64,000 nt of DNA from Micromonospora sp. BL4. GTDB lineage: Bacteria; Actinomycetota; Actinomycetes; Mycobacteriales; Micromonosporaceae. Positions 8,784 to 19,453 of this stretch are shown here, one piece after another. Position 1 is the stretch's first letter, and the number at the start of each line of letters is the position of its first letter. The position numbers were made by a program, and so were the translations under genes. The stretch spans positions 53,728 through 117,727 of the forward strand of contig NZ_RCVJ01000117.1 of NCBI RefSeq assembly GCF_003667505.1. The letters run 5' to 3'. The notes below the pieces were generated by a model, which saw only the letters and a list, made by a program, of their open reading frames with translations, was not told the origin of the DNA and did no database searches.

Positions 8784-9656
8784 ATGCAGCTCGGCCTGGT
8801 AGGTCTCGGCCGGATGGGCGGCAACATGCGCGAGCGGTTGCGGGCCGCCGGCCACGAGGTGGTCGGCTTCGACCACAACCCGCAGATCAGCGACGTGCCG
8901 ACCCTCGCCGGGCTGGCTGAGAAGCTTGAGTCTCCGCGCGCGGTCTGGGTCATGGTGCCCGCCGGTGTCACGGACGCGACCATCGACGAGCTCGCCGCCG
9001 TCCTGGGCGAGGGCGACATCATCATCGACGGCGGCAACTCCCGCTTCAGCGACGACGCTCCCCGCGCCGAGCGGCTCAACGAGCGCGGCATCGGCTACCT
9101 GGACGTCGGCGTCTCCGGCGGCGTGTGGGGCCGGCAGAACGGCTACGCGCTGATGGTCGGCGGCGCCCAGGAGCACGTCGACCGGCTGATGCCGATCTTC
9201 GAGGCGCTCAAGCCCGAGGGCGAGTTCGGCTTCGTGCACGCCGGGCCGGTCGGTGCCGGGCACTACTCGAAGATGGTGCACAACGGCATCGAGTACGGCC
9301 TGATGCACGCCTACGCCGAGGGCTACGAGCTGCTGGCCGCCTCCGAGCTGGTGACCAACGTGCCGGGCGTGTTCAAGTCCTGGCGCGAGGGCACGGTGGT
9401 CCGCTCCTGGCTGCTCGACCTGCTGGACCGGGCGCTCGACGAGGACCCGGAGCTGGCCGAGCTGAGCGGTTACACCGAGGACACCGGCGAGGGCCGGTGG
9501 ACGGTCGACGAGGCGGTCCGGCTGGCCGTGCCGCTGAACGTCATCACCGCCTCGCTGTTCGCCCGGTTCGCCTCCCGGCAGGACGACTCGCCCGCCATGA
9601 AGGCCGTCGCCGCGCTGCGCCAGCAGTTCGGCGGCCACGCCGTCCACAAGCGCTGA
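8784..9656 (+). CDS. gnd: 6-phosphogluconate dehydrogenase, decarboxylating (short form)
   Basis: The enzyme converts 6-phosphogluconate to ribulose 5-phosphate with CO2 release, producing a reduced nicotinamide cofactor in the pentose phosphate pathway. The 290-aa product is the short bacterial type rather than the ~470-aa form. The N-terminal Rossmann motif is [12 protein letters not shown]; the substrate segments [13 protein letters not shown] and the catalytic Lys region [11 protein letters not shown] are all present. GGAGG precedes the ATG by about 8 nt. Placement between dnaN and recF is a recurrent actinobacterial arrangement. Whether it prefers NAD or NADP cannot be read here. Confidence 0.95.
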   Translation: MQLGLVGLGRMGGNMRERLRAAGHEVVGFDHNPQISDVPTLAGLAEKLESPRAVWVMVPAGVTDATIDELAAVLGEGDIIIDGGNSRFSDDAPRAERLNERGIGYLDVGVSGGVWGRQNGYALMVGGAQEHVDRLMPIFEALKPEGEFGFVHAGPVGAGHYSKMVHNGIEYGLMHAYAEGYELLAASELVTNVPGVFKSWREGTVVRSWLLDLLDRALDEDPELAELSGYTEDTGEGRWTVDEAVRLAVPLNVITASLFARFASRQDDSPAMKAVAALRQQFGGHAVHKR

Positions 9657-9672
9657 GCGGTATCCACACCCT

Positions 9673-10806
9673 GTGTACGTCCACCGGCTGGAACTGGTCG
9701 ACTTCCGCTCGTACGAGCGGGTCGCCGTCGACCTCCAGCCGGGGGCGAACGTCCTGATCGGCGCCAACGGCGTCGGCAAGACCAACCTCGTCGAGGCGCT
9801 GGGCTACGTGGCGACCCTGGACTCGCACCGGGTCGCCACGGACGCGCCGCTGGTCCGGATGGGCGCCTCCTCGGCGGTGATCCGCTGCGCGGTGGTGCAC
9901 GACGGCCGTGAGCTCCTGGTCGAGCTGGAGATCGTGCCCGGCAGGGCCAACCGGGCCCGGCTGGGCCGCTCCCCGGCGCGGCGGGCCCGCGACGTGCTGG
10001 GCGCCCTGCGACTGGTGCTCTTCGCGCCAGAGGACCTGGAGCTGGTTCGGGGCGACCCGGCCGAGCGCCGCCGCTACCTGGACGACCTGCTGGTCAACCG
10101 GCAGCCCCGGTACGCCGGCGTGCGGGCCGACTACGAGCGGGTGGTCAAGCAGCGCAACGCCCTGCTGCGTACCGCGTACCTGGCCCGCAAGACCGGCGGG
10201 TCCCGGGGCGGCGACCTCGGCACCCTCGCCGTCTGGGACACCCACCTGGCGCAGCACGGCGCGGAGCTGTTGGCCGGCCGGCTGGAGCTGGTCGCCGCGC
10301 TCACGCCGCACGTCTCCAAGGCGTACGACGCGGTGGCCGCCGGGCGCGGCGCCGCGGGCATCGCCTACCGGCCCTCGATCGAGCTGGCCGAGCCGACCAC
10401 CGACCGTGCCGCGTTGGCCGCCGCGCTGACCGCAGCGCTCACCGCGTCCCGCTCCGCCGAGATCGAACGGGGCACCACGCTGGTCGGTCCGCACCGGGAC
10501 GAGCTGGCGCTGACCCTCGGTCCGTTGCCCGCGAAGGGGTACGCCAGCCACGGCGAGTCCTGGTCGTTCGCGCTGGCGCTGCGACTGGCCGGGTACGACC
10601 TGCTGCGCGCCGACGGCATCGAGCCGGTGCTGGTGCTCGACGACGTCTTCGCCGAACTGGACACCGGTCGCCGGGAGCGGCTGGCGGAGCTGGTCGGCGG
10701 TGCGAGCCAGCTGCTGGTCACCTGCGCGGTGGACGATGACGTGCCGGCCGCTCTGCGCGGCATCCGCTACCAGGTGGGCGAGGGGACGGTACGCCGTGTC
10801 GGATGA
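9673..10806 (+). CDS. recF: DNA replication and repair protein RecF
   Basis: RecF is an SMC/ABC-type ATPase that, with RecO and RecR, helps load RecA at single-strand gaps. The 377-aa product starts at a GTG ([14 protein letters not shown]), normal for the family. Walker A is [10 protein letters not shown] (Lys36), the signature region is [16 protein letters not shown] around residue 275, and Walker B is [13 protein letters not shown]. The gene begins 16 bp after gnd and its end overlaps the dciA start by 11 bp. Confidence 0.97.
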   Translation: MYVHRLELVDFRSYERVAVDLQPGANVLIGANGVGKTNLVEALGYVATLDSHRVATDAPLVRMGASSAVIRCAVVHDGRELLVELEIVPGRANRARLGRSPARRARDVLGALRLVLFAPEDLELVRGDPAERRRYLDDLLVNRQPRYAGVRADYERVVKQRNALLRTAYLARKTGGSRGGDLGTLAVWDTHLAQHGAELLAGRLELVAALTPHVSKAYDAVAAGRGAAGIAYRPSIELAEPTTDRAALAAALTAALTASRSAEIERGTTLVGPHRDELALTLGPLPAKGYASHGESWSFALALRLAGYDLLRADGIEPVLVLDDVFAELDTGRRERLAELVGGASQLLVTCAVDDDVPAALRGIRYQVGEGTVRRVG

Positions 10807-11437
10807 GTCACGACCCGACCGTCCCGACGCCGGCGGCGGTGACCGGCGGGCCGGCGATGCCGCGTCGGCGCGTACCCCGGGCTCGAAGGCGACCGGGGGT
10901 GGCGACGGTGGTGGGCAGCCGGAGGCCGCCACCGGGCCGGAGCTGGCCCGGGCGGTGCTCGACGCCGCGTTGTCCCGGCGGCAGGCGGCGGCCCGCGCCC
11001 GGCGTACCCCCGGGGGTGGCGGGAGTGGCGACGGCGGCTCCGGGCGGCGGCTGCGAGGCTACTCCGGCCCGGGCCCCGACCCGCGCGACCCGCAGCCGCT
11101 CAGTGTGGTGCTGAACCGGTTGGTGAAGGCGCGCGGCTGGCAGCAGCCGACGGCCGAGGCCACGGTGTTCGGCGCGTGGGAGCGGGTGGTGGGCGCGGAG
11201 GTCGCCCAGCACAGCCGGCCGGTCAAGCTGGAGAACGGCGAGCTGACCGTGGAGGCCCGCTCGACCGCCTGGGCGACGCAGCTGCGGCTGCTGGCCGGTT
11301 CGCTGCTCAAGCAGATCGCCCGGGAGGTCGGCCACAACGTGGTGCGCAAGCTGCACATCCACGGCCCGGCCGCGCCGTCCTGGTCGAAGGGGCCGCGTCG
11401 GGTACGCGGCCGGGGGCCGCGGGACACCTACGGCTGA
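10796..11437 (+). CDS. dciA: DciA-like protein (DUF721), putative replicative helicase loader
   Basis: The 213-aa product belongs to the DUF721/DciA family, shown in other bacteria to interact with the replicative helicase DnaB and to be the ancestral helicase operator. The GTG at 10796 overlaps the recF end by 11 nt and has GAGGGG upstream. Residues 1-95 are Gly/Pro/Arg-rich and disordered. The KH-like DUF721 core follows, with [25 protein letters not shown] and [21 protein letters not shown]. The tail is basic. Its position after recF and before the gyr genes is the conserved one. Confidence 0.92.
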   Translation: MSDESRPDRPDAGGGDRRAGDAASARTPGSKATGGGDGGGQPEAATGPELARAVLDAALSRRQAAARARRTPGGGGSGDGGSGRRLRGYSGPGPDPRDPQPLSVVLNRLVKARGWQQPTAEATVFGAWERVVGAEVAQHSRPVKLENGELTVEARSTAWATQLRLLAGSLLKQIAREVGHNVVRKLHIHGPAAPSWSKGPRRVRGRGPRDTYG

Positions 11438-11447
11438 GTGGGACGTC

Positions 11448-11675
11448 TCAGCCCCGCCGGCCGGCCTGTCGGGCGGCACGCTTCCGTTCGCGCTGCTCCC
11501 GGGTGTAGCGCTTGCGCTCCTCCAGGTCTCGCTTCCACATTTCGCGGGCCTCGGCGGAGCCGCCCTGCACCGCGCCCTGCACGCCCTCGGCGGGGCCGGC
11601 GAGGTTTCGGAAGGCCCAGCGCATGAGCCGGCCGCCCTCGCCCGGGGATCTGGGGGTCGCGCCGTCCTCGCTCAT
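11448..11675 (-). CDS. Small basic conserved hypothetical protein
   Basis: The 75-aa product has no recognised domain. It starts at an ATG with GAGGGCGG about 5 nt upstream. The C-terminal half is a charged helix (MWKRDLEERKRYTREQRERK). It converges with dciA, with only 10 bp between the two stops, and lies upstream of a divergent regulator gene. The helix suggests nucleic-acid or protein binding, but no function can be assigned. Confidence 0.6.
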   Translation of the reverse strand: MSEDGATPRSPGEGGRLMRWAFRNLAGPAEGVQGAVQGGSAEAREMWKRDLEERKRYTREQRERKRAARQAGRRG

Positions 11676-11728
11676 CTACCGCCCTCTTTCTGCGCGCCGT
11701 CGGTCTGCCCGGCCGCCCGAGCAGAGCA

Positions 11729-11755
11729 TTGGTGTACCAATAGTTGGTGTACCAA
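11729..11755. promoter_or_regulatory. Twin MarR-type operator
   Basis: Two copies of TTGGTGTACCAA (11729-11740 and 11744-11755) are spaced 15 bp apart. Each is an inverted repeat TTGGT-N2-ACCAA. They lie 41-67 bp upstream of the MarR-family gene and between it and a divergent small gene, which is the normal place for an autoregulatory operator. Assignment to the adjacent regulator is inference. Confidence 0.75.
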
Positions 11756-11795
11756 TGATCGGTACGATAGCCACCGTGTCAGGGGAGGGCAAGCG

Positions 11796-12299
11796 ATGAG
11801 CGAACGACCGGTCGACGTCGACCCGCTGGCGCTGGAGCAACAGGTCTGCTTCGCCCTCTCGGTGGCGGCGCGCAGTGTCGTGGCGGTCTACCGGCCGCTG
11901 CTGGAGCCGATGGGCCTCACCCATCCGCAATATCTCGTCATGCTGGCGCTCTGGCAGCACGCGCCGCTGTCCGGCCGTGACCTCAGCCGGCTGTTGCAGC
12001 TTGACCCCGGCACCCTGTCACCCCTGCTCAAGCGACTCGAAGCGGCCGGTTACCTGCGCCGCGAGCGCGACGTCACCGACGAACGCAGCCTCGCTGTCAC
12101 CCTCACCGCCAGCGGGGCCGCGCTGCGCAGCCGGGCCGAGCGGATCCCGGCCGCGATCGTGCAGCGGCTCGGGCTGCCGGTGGAGGACCTGCAACACCTG
12201 CACGCGGTGCTGACCCAGGTGATCACCGCGGCCAACCGGCCCGGTGCCGACGACCGGATCGCCGCCGACCCCGGGTCGGCCGGTCAGGCGTCGGCGTAG
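11796..12299 (+). CDS. OhrR-like MarR family transcriptional regulator
   Basis: The 167-aa winged-helix protein resembles OhrR, the MarR-family sensor of organic peroxides. The N-terminal segment LEQQVCFALSVAARSVVAVYR contains a Cys (Cys18) at the position of the OhrR redox cysteine, followed by GLTHPQYLVMLALW. The wing and recognition region is LLQLDPGTLSPLLKRLEAAGYLRR. AGGGGAGGGCAAGCG precedes the ATG. Twin palindromic operators lie upstream. The usual partner gene ohr is not adjacent, which is unusual for an OhrR; the sensed ligand is therefore uncertain. The end overlaps the convergent downstream gene by 16 bp. Confidence 0.85.
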   Translation: MSERPVDVDPLALEQQVCFALSVAARSVVAVYRPLLEPMGLTHPQYLVMLALWQHAPLSGRDLSRLLQLDPGTLSPLLKRLEAAGYLRRERDVTDERSLAVTLTASGAALRSRAERIPAAIVQRLGLPVEDLQHLHAVLTQVITAANRPGADDRIAADPGSAGQASA

Positions 12300-12838
12300 A
12301 CGGCGAAGCCGCGTTCGGCGCAGCGCCGGTAGAACGCCGCCAGCACGCCCAGCTCGGCGCAGGTGAAGTTCCACTGCGGCGGATCGCCGCTCTCGTCGCG
12401 CAGCGCGTCCAGCCGGCTCTCCAGCCAGCGCAGCTGCTGCTCGGCCAGCCGGCCGTCGCCGAGCAGCGAGCGCAGCACCGTGCTCACCGACTCGAACGTC
12501 ACCGCTTCGCCGTGCGGACGGTGGCCCGTGACGAACCGTTCGATGCCGCCGGCGATCCAGGCGCACCCGTCCGGGTCGATCACCGGGTCCTCGTCCTCGG
12601 CCGCGGCGTCTGTGGCGTACAACACACCTTCCAGGCCGAGCAGCAGGTCCACCAGCTCGGTGTACGCGGTCGCCCGGACGGTGCCGGTCTTCGCGATCAG
12701 CTCGGCCAGCGCCGCCGTGGGCGCGGAGATTCGCGGCAGGTCGACGATCTCGCCGAAGTCGACGAACTCGGCCGGCGCGACCGGATCGTAGAAGCGGCCG
12801 GTCCGCGGCCAGTGCACCGCGACGTTGTCCAGCCCCAT
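12284..12838 (-). CDS. Conserved hypothetical protein (184 aa)
   Basis: No domain is recognised. The protein starts MGLDNVAVHWPRTGRFYDP and is rich in acidic and Leu residues, with no membrane segment or signal peptide. AGAGGTG precedes the ATG by 6 nt. Codon use resembles the neighbours. Its 3' end overlaps the convergent MarR-family gene by 16 bp. It sits in the three-gene insertion between dciA and gyrB. Confidence 0.7.
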   Translation of the reverse strand: MGLDNVAVHWPRTGRFYDPVAPAEFVDFGEIVDLPRISAPTAALAELIAKTGTVRATAYTELVDLLLGLEGVLYATDAAAEDEDPVIDPDGCAWIAGGIERFVTGHRPHGEAVTFESVSTVLRSLLGDGRLAEQQLRWLESRLDALRDESGDPPQWNFTCAELGVLAAFYRRCAERGFAVYADA

Positions 12839-13361
12839 CTGTCACCTCTTAAAGAGCACGTGTCGGGTCGATCGGGTCGATCGTCCCGGTTCCGGCCCGT
12901 AAAGATCAAGGCCGCTTCCGGGGCGCCGCAAACGTACGGCACGGGCGGTCCGGCCGCGACCCCCGACCCGCCCGACCGCGGGTCAACCCGCTCCGGGGCG
13001 GCGCGTCCGATCGGACCCTGGCGTGTGGGGGGAGTCGCGGGCGATGGGGTTCTGCCGGCTACGGACTTCTCAGCCGCCTCGCTGAGGGTGCCGAGTGGTG
13101 GTTCTGTCCTCCGCGCACAGTAGGATTGACGGTGAGACGAAGACCCGGTGCGGAGCGAGGGACGGGGCCGGTGGCCCCAGGATCATTCTCCACGTCGGGT
13201 CGAGCCGATCGCGATCCGCGGGCAACCGCGGCGACCGGCGCGTTCGACCCGCTGTCCGGAGATCTCCGGCACCGGTCCGCGCGCCGACGTCGCGTCCTGT
13301 CCGCCGAACCCGCGCCCGACGCGCCCCTTCCGGCGCGGACGACGCGAGAAAGTGGCCGAGG
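12839..13361. other. gyrB upstream region (523 bp), no gene seen
   Basis: The region separates a minus-strand gene from gyrB and holds both upstream regions. Features visible are a contiguous pair of GGGTCGATC at 12865-12882 and a possible -10 hexamer TAGGAT at 13121-13126, which would give gyrB a leader of over 200 nt. No convincing -35 element was found. Confidence 0.4.
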
Positions 13362-15308
<1,947 letters not shown>

Positions 15309-15350
15309 CGGAGCTCGGCGGGTCGGCCGGGGCGAGCCCGACCGACCCGC

Positions 15351-15402
15351 CGATCCACAGAGTTATCCACAGCTTGGCCAGTATCCACAGCCGTTATCCA
15401 CA
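15351..15402 (+). promoter_or_regulatory. Cluster of four DnaA-box-like sites upstream of gyrA
   Basis: In the 130-bp gyrB-gyrA gap are two perfect DnaA boxes TTATCCACA at 15363-15371 and 15394-15402, and two near-matches GTATCCACA at 15381-15389 and CGATCCACA at 15351-15359. All are on the same strand with spacings of 12, 18 and 13 bp, ending 36 bp before the gyrA start. DnaA binding is inferred from the motif. Confidence 0.8.
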
Positions 15403-15438
15403 GCACGAAAACGACTCTGAGTCTGATAAGGGTATACA

Positions 15439-17961
15439 GTGACCGATTCCCCCGAGTCCACACCGAACGAGCCAGAGGTCCCCGCCGACGCCATCGCCGC
15501 CGTGGTCGCGCACGACCGGATCGAACCGGTCGGGCTCGAGGTGGAGATGCAGCGCTCCTACCTCGACTACGCGATGAGCGTCATCGTCGGTCGTGCGCTC
15601 CCGGACGTCCGGGACGGGCTCAAGCCGGTTCACCGCAAGATCCTCTACGCCATGTTCGACTCGGGCTACCGGCCGGACCGCGGCTACGTGAAGTGCTCCC
15701 GGGTCGTCGGCGACGTGATGGGTCAGTTCCACCCGCACGGCGACTCGGCGATCTACGACGCGCTGGTCCGGATGGCGCAGCCCTGGTCGCTGCGGTATCC
15801 GCTGGTGGACGGCAACGGCAACTTCGGCTCGCCGGGCAACGACCCGGCCGCGGCCATGCGATACACGGAGTGCAAGCTCGACCCCCTCGCCATGGAGATG
15901 CTGCGGGACATCGACGAGGACACCGTCGACCTGCAGGACAACTACGACGGCCGGGCCAAGGAGCCCACCATCCTGCCGTCGCGGATCCCGAACCTGCTGG
16001 TGAACGGCTCCGAGGGCATCGCGGTCGGCATGGCCACCAAGATCCCGCCGCACAACCTGCGGGAGATCGGCGCGGCGGTGCAGTGGTGCCTGGAGCACCC
16101 GGAGGAGGACGAGGAGACCACCCTCGAAGCCCTGCTCGGCATCGTCAAGGGTCCGGACTTCCCGACCCACGGCCTGATCGTCGGCACCACCGCGATCCAG
16201 GACGCGTACCGCACCGGTCGCGGCTCGATCCGGATGCGGGCCGTGGTGGAGGTCGAGGAGGACAAGCGGGGCCGGCCCTGCCTCGTCGTCAGCGAGCTGC
16301 CCTACCAGGTCAACCCGGACAACCTCGCCGAGCGGATCGCCGAGCTGATCAAGGAGGGCAAGCTCGCCGGGATCGCCGACATCCGCGATGAGTCCTCCGG
16401 TCGTACCGGCATGCGGATCGTGCTGGTGCTCAAGCGCGACGCGGTCGCCAAGGTCGTGCTGAACAACCTCTACAAGCACACCCAGCTCCAGGAGACCTTC
16501 GGCGCCAACATGCTGGCCCTGGTCGACGGGGTGCCGCGCACGCTCAACCTGGCGCAGTTCATCCGCTACTACGTCGAGCACCAGATCGACGTGATCCGCC
16601 GGCGGACGGCCTTCCGACTGCGCAAGGCCGAGGAGCGGGCGCACATCCTGCGCGGTCTGTCCAAGGCGTTGGACGCGCTGGACGAGGTGATCGCCCTGAT
16701 CCGGCGCTCGCCGACGGTGGACGACGCCCGGCAGGGCCTGATCCGGCTGCTGGAGATCGACGAGATCCAGGCGACCGCGATCCTGGACATGCAGCTGCGC
16801 CGTCTCGCCGCCCTGGAGCGGCAGCGGATCCTGGACGACCTGGCCAAGCTCGAGATCGAGATCGCCGACCTCAAGGACATCCTCGCCAAGCCGGAGCGGC
16901 AGCGTCGGATCGTCTCGGAGGAGCTCGGCGAGATCGTCGCCAAGTGGGGCGACGATCGGCGCACCCAGATCATCCCGTTCGACGGCGAGGTCTCGATGGA
17001 GGACCTCATCGCCCGGGAGGACGTGGTCGTCACGATCACCCGGACCGGGTACGCCAAGCGGACCAAGGTCGATCTCTACCGCTCGCAGCGGCGGGGCGGC
17101 AAGGGCGTCAGCGGCGCCACGCTGCGGCAGGACGACATTGTCAGCCACTTCTTCGTATGCTCCACCCACGACTGGATCCTGTTCTTCACGAACAAGGGCC
17201 GTGTCTACCGGGCCAAGGCGTACGAGTTGCCGGAGGCCAGTAGGGTAGCCAAGGGCCAGCACGTGGCCAACCTGCTCGCCTTCCTGCCCGACGAGCAGAT
17301 CGCGCAGATCATCGAAATTCCGAACTACCAGGTAGCGCCCTATCTGGTACTGGCCACGAAGAACGGCCTGGTGAAGAAGACGCGGCTCGAGGAGTTCGAC
17401 TCCAACCGTTCCGGCGGAATCATCGCGATCAACCTGCGCGATGAGGACGAGCTGGTCGGTGCTGCGCTGGTTGCGCCGGAGAACGACCTGCTGCTGGTCT
17501 CCAAGAAGGCGCAGGCGATCCGGTTCAACGCCTCCGACGACGCGCTGCGGCCGATGGGTCGGGCCACCTCCGGCGTGATCGGCATGCGCTTCACGGACGA
17601 CGACGTCCTGCTCGCCATGGAGGTCGTTCGGGAGGGTCTGGACGTTCTGGTGGCCACGAACGGGGGATACGCGAAACGTACCCCGATCGAGGAATACCCG
17701 GTGCAGGGCCGGGGAGGTAAGGGCGTGTTGACTGCGAAGATCACCGAGCGGCGCGGTGGTCTGGTCGGCGCTGTGGTGATCGACCCGGACGACGAGCTGT
17801 TCGCGATCACCAGTAACGGTGGTGTCATCCGGACTCCGGTGAAGCCTGTACGCCGTACGCGTGACCGGAACACAATGGGGGTCAAGCTGATGGACCTCCC
17901 GGACGGCGTGACTATCGTGGCCATTGCTCGCAATGCCGACGAACCCGACGAACAGGACTAG
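15439..17961 (+). CDS. gyrA: DNA gyrase subunit A
   Basis: GyrA is the DNA-cleaving subunit of gyrase. The 840-aa product starts at a GTG. The catalytic tyrosine is Tyr142 in AAMRYTE. The quinolone-resistance region reads [17 protein letters not shown], with Ser103 and Asp107 at the positions of E. coli Ser83 and Asp87, the quinolone-sensitive residues of E. coli GyrA. The tower and coiled-coil domain is followed by a C-terminal beta-pinwheel with the GyrA-box QRRGGKG at about residue 550. It follows gyrB after 130 bp and precedes a DUF3566 gene by 4 bp. Confidence 0.97.
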   Translation: MTDSPESTPNEPEVPADAIAAVVAHDRIEPVGLEVEMQRSYLDYAMSVIVGRALPDVRDGLKPVHRKILYAMFDSGYRPDRGYVKCSRVVGDVMGQFHPHGDSAIYDALVRMAQPWSLRYPLVDGNGNFGSPGNDPAAAMRYTECKLDPLAMEMLRDIDEDTVDLQDNYDGRAKEPTILPSRIPNLLVNGSEGIAVGMATKIPPHNLREIGAAVQWCLEHPEEDEETTLEALLGIVKGPDFPTHGLIVGTTAIQDAYRTGRGSIRMRAVVEVEEDKRGRPCLVVSELPYQVNPDNLAERIAELIKEGKLAGIADIRDESSGRTGMRIVLVLKRDAVAKVVLNNLYKHTQLQETFGANMLALVDGVPRTLNLAQFIRYYVEHQIDVIRRRTAFRLRKAEERAHILRGLSKALDALDEVIALIRRSPTVDDARQGLIRLLEIDEIQATAILDMQLRRLAALERQRILDDLAKLEIEIADLKDILAKPERQRRIVSEELGEIVAKWGDDRRTQIIPFDGEVSMEDLIAREDVVVTITRTGYAKRTKVDLYRSQRRGGKGVSGATLRQDDIVSHFFVCSTHDWILFFTNKGRVYRAKAYELPEASRVAKGQHVANLLAFLPDEQIAQIIEIPNYQVAPYLVLATKNGLVKKTRLEEFDSNRSGGIIAINLRDEDELVGAALVAPENDLLLVSKKAQAIRFNASDDALRPMGRATSGVIGMRFTDDDVLLAMEVVREGLDVLVATNGGYAKRTPIEEYPVQGRGGKGVLTAKITERRGGLVGAVVIDPDDELFAITSNGGVIRTPVKPVRRTRDRNTMGVKLMDLPDGVTIVAIARNADEPDEQD

Positions 17962-17965
17962 TTGA

Positions 17966-18883
17966 ATGACGGAGACACAGGCGAAGTCGGGGAACACGGG
18001 GACCTCGGCCAACCCGGTCGACGAGGAGGCCGCCAAGAGCGGCACACCAGCGACCGGCCGCGCGGCCGTGGGCCGGGCAACGGTCCCCGCCGACGCGCCT
18101 GCCCCGAAATTCACCCGGGCTCCCGGCATGACACCCCCGCCGGACCAGCCCGGCGAGGACGGCGGGTCGGGCGACAAGACTGAGACGTCCGGCGTCGAGG
18201 CGCCGGCGTCCAGCGATGCGCCCCCGGCAGCGGCCCCGGCCAAAGCCCAAGCCCCGGCCCCGGCCCGTCCCACGACCACCCAGCCGATCAGTGTCCGGCC
18301 GGGTGAGGCGGCGTCCACCGGCGCCACCGGCACCCAGCCCCGGATCACGCCCGGCATGACCCAGCCGCAACCCGACTCGGGGCGTGCCACCGGTGCCGGT
18401 CGCCCGGCCAGCGGCGGCGGCCTGCCGCCGGGGATCGGCAACGCGGTCGGAGCGGCCCGGGTCGGTGACGCGGTACGCGCAGCGCGTACCTCGGTCGGCT
18501 CGGCCGCGTCCCGCGGACCGCGCCGGGCCCGGCTGAACCTGAAGCGGATCGACCCCTGGTCCGTGATGAAGTTCGCGTTCGCCGTCTCGGTGGTGCTCTT
18601 CATCGTCGTGGTGGTCGCCACGTCGGTGCTCTACCTGGCGCTGGACGCGATGGGAGTGTTCCAGAGCGTCAACGACAGCCTGAGCGACCTGGTGAACGCC
18701 GGCGGCGGGCAGAGCACCAGCGGCTTCCAGATCACCGCCAAGGGCGTGATCCTCAGCTCGGCGCTGATCGGCCTGGTCAACGTGGTGCTGTTCACCGCGC
18801 TGGCCACGCTGGGAGCGTTCGTCTACAACGTCTGCGCCGACCTGGTCGGCGGGATCGAGCTGACCCTCGCCGAGCGGGACTGA
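17966..18883 (+). CDS. DUF3566 domain membrane protein
   Basis: The 305-aa product has a ~190-residue Pro/Ala/Thr-rich N-terminal cytoplasmic region with GMTPP/GMTQP-type repeats. A DUF3566 domain follows, with two membrane helices (about residues 195-225 and 263-290) and the core DPWSVMKFAFAVSVVLF, DAMGVF and GFQITAKGVILSSALIGLVNVVL. The family is typically found directly after gyrA in actinobacteria; the mycobacterial homologue lies in the same place. Function is unknown. The start is 4 bp after the gyrA stop, so it is probably co-transcribed. A strong hairpin follows. Confidence 0.9.
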   Translation: MTETQAKSGNTGTSANPVDEEAAKSGTPATGRAAVGRATVPADAPAPKFTRAPGMTPPPDQPGEDGGSGDKTETSGVEAPASSDAPPAAAPAKAQAPAPARPTTTQPISVRPGEAASTGATGTQPRITPGMTQPQPDSGRATGAGRPASGGGLPPGIGNAVGAARVGDAVRAARTSVGSAASRGPRRARLNLKRIDPWSVMKFAFAVSVVLFIVVVVATSVLYLALDAMGVFQSVNDSLSDLVNAGGGQSTSGFQITAKGVILSSALIGLVNVVLFTALATLGAFVYNVCADLVGGIELTLAERD

Positions 18884-18891
18884 GCGATCGG

Positions 18892-18929
18892 GACGCCGGG
18901 GCGCCGCGAAATGCGGTCGCTCCGGCGTC
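18892..18929 (+). terminator. Terminator after gyrA-DUF3566
   Basis: A 12-bp stem (18892-18903 with 18918-18929, one G.T pair) continues into a further CCGC/GCGG stem with a GAAAT loop, 8 bp after the DUF3566 stop. Confidence 0.75.
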
Positions 18930-19033
18930 TCGTACTCAGGTAGGTTTTGCAGGCGTCAACGGCCCGGCTCGCGGGCCCGGACCCCGATTTGGGGCCGGCT
19001 GAGCGGATGGGTTAACCTTGCTCGTCGCAACAC

Positions 19034-19107
19034 GGGGCTATAGCTCAGTCGGTTAGAGCGCAGAGCTGATAACTCTGAGGTCGATGGTTCGATTCCATCT
19101 AGCCCCA
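19034..19107 (+). tRNA. tRNA-Ile (GAT anticodon)
   Basis: The 74-nt gene folds as a cloverleaf: acceptor GGGGCTA/TAGCCCC, D-arm TAGCTCAGTCGGTTAGAGC, anticodon stem CAGAG/CTCTG with loop CTGATAA (anticodon GAT at 19068-19070), T-arm with GGTTCGATTCC, and discriminator A at 19107. Its placement after gyrA is conserved in actinomycetes. Confidence 0.96.
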
Positions 19108-19149
19108 CCGCAGGTCGTCCGACGCTAGTCGAGCGCGAGGGATGTCCCC

Positions 19150-19278
19150 ATGTTCAAGAAGCTGCTGATTCTGGCCGGCGTCGTCGGCGTGGCCGCCGTC
19201 GTGTTCAACAAGGTCAGGGCCTCGAACGACGAGCGCGCCCTGTGGCACGAGGCGACCACCGCGCCCGACCTGCGCTGA
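19150..19278 (+). CDS. DLW-39 family small protein
   Basis: The 42-aa product reads MFKKLLILAGVVGVAAVVFN..., a single membrane helix (residues ~4-20), then a short charged tail with DERALWHEATTAPDLR. The family, named for its conserved residues and length, is found in actinobacteria between the tRNA-Ile and tRNA-Ala genes after gyrA. Function is unknown; a membrane-anchored peptide is all the sequence shows. Confidence 0.85.
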   Translation: MFKKLLILAGVVGVAAVVFNKVRASNDERALWHEATTAPDLR

Positions 19279-19322
19279 AGTCCGGCCCGCGGCGAGCGAT
19301 CGGCGACGCCGCGGCCGCCCAC

Positions 19323-19398
19323 GGGGCCCTAGCTCAACTGGCAGAGCACTGCCTTTGCAAGGCAGGGGTTAGGGGTTCGAGTCCCCTGGGCTCCACCA
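19323..19398 (+). tRNA. tRNA-Ala (TGC anticodon), insertion target
   Basis: The cloverleaf has acceptor GGGGCCC/GGGCTCC, D-arm TAGCTCAACTGGCAGAGC, anticodon stem CTGCC/GGCAG with loop TTTGCAA (anticodon TGC at 19356-19358), T-arm GGGGTTCGAGTCCCC, and discriminator A at 19395 followed by an encoded CCA. The 3' half from 19353 on is duplicated at 22140, so the present 3' end has been restored by an integrative element. Confidence 0.96.
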
Positions 19399-19415
19399 GC
19401 ACTTTCCCCGGTTGA
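19353..19415 (+). repeat. attL (63-bp direct repeat, left copy)
   Basis: The repeat begins in the anticodon stem of tRNA-Ala (CTTTGCAAGGCAGGGG) and runs to GGTTGA beyond the tRNA 3' end. It is identical to 22140-22202. After the perfect block, similarity continues with a few changes. Confidence 0.92.
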
Positions 19416-19426
19416 CCTCGGTCCGA

Positions 19427-19447
19427 GTACAGCCATTCGTACAGCCA
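19427..19447 (+). repeat. Left-end paired repeats, candidate integrase arm sites
   Basis: Two copies of GTACAGCCA are separated by TTC, just inside attL and just before the integrase stop. The same arrangement (GTACAGCCA-TCG-GTACAGCCA) occurs at 22026-22046 near the right end, as expected for arm-type recombinase or accessory-protein binding sites. Confidence 0.6.
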
Positions 19448-19453
19448 AGCCGG

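Noticed and set aside
9660..9685. DnaA-box-like GGTATCCACAC before recF
   Set aside because: It deviates from the consensus at several positions and stands alone.
15394..18621. 1075-codon minus-strand open frame opposite gyrA
   Set aside because: It is antisense to gyrA and the DUF3566 gene; the composition is typical of high-GC shadow frames and no protein family is recognisable.
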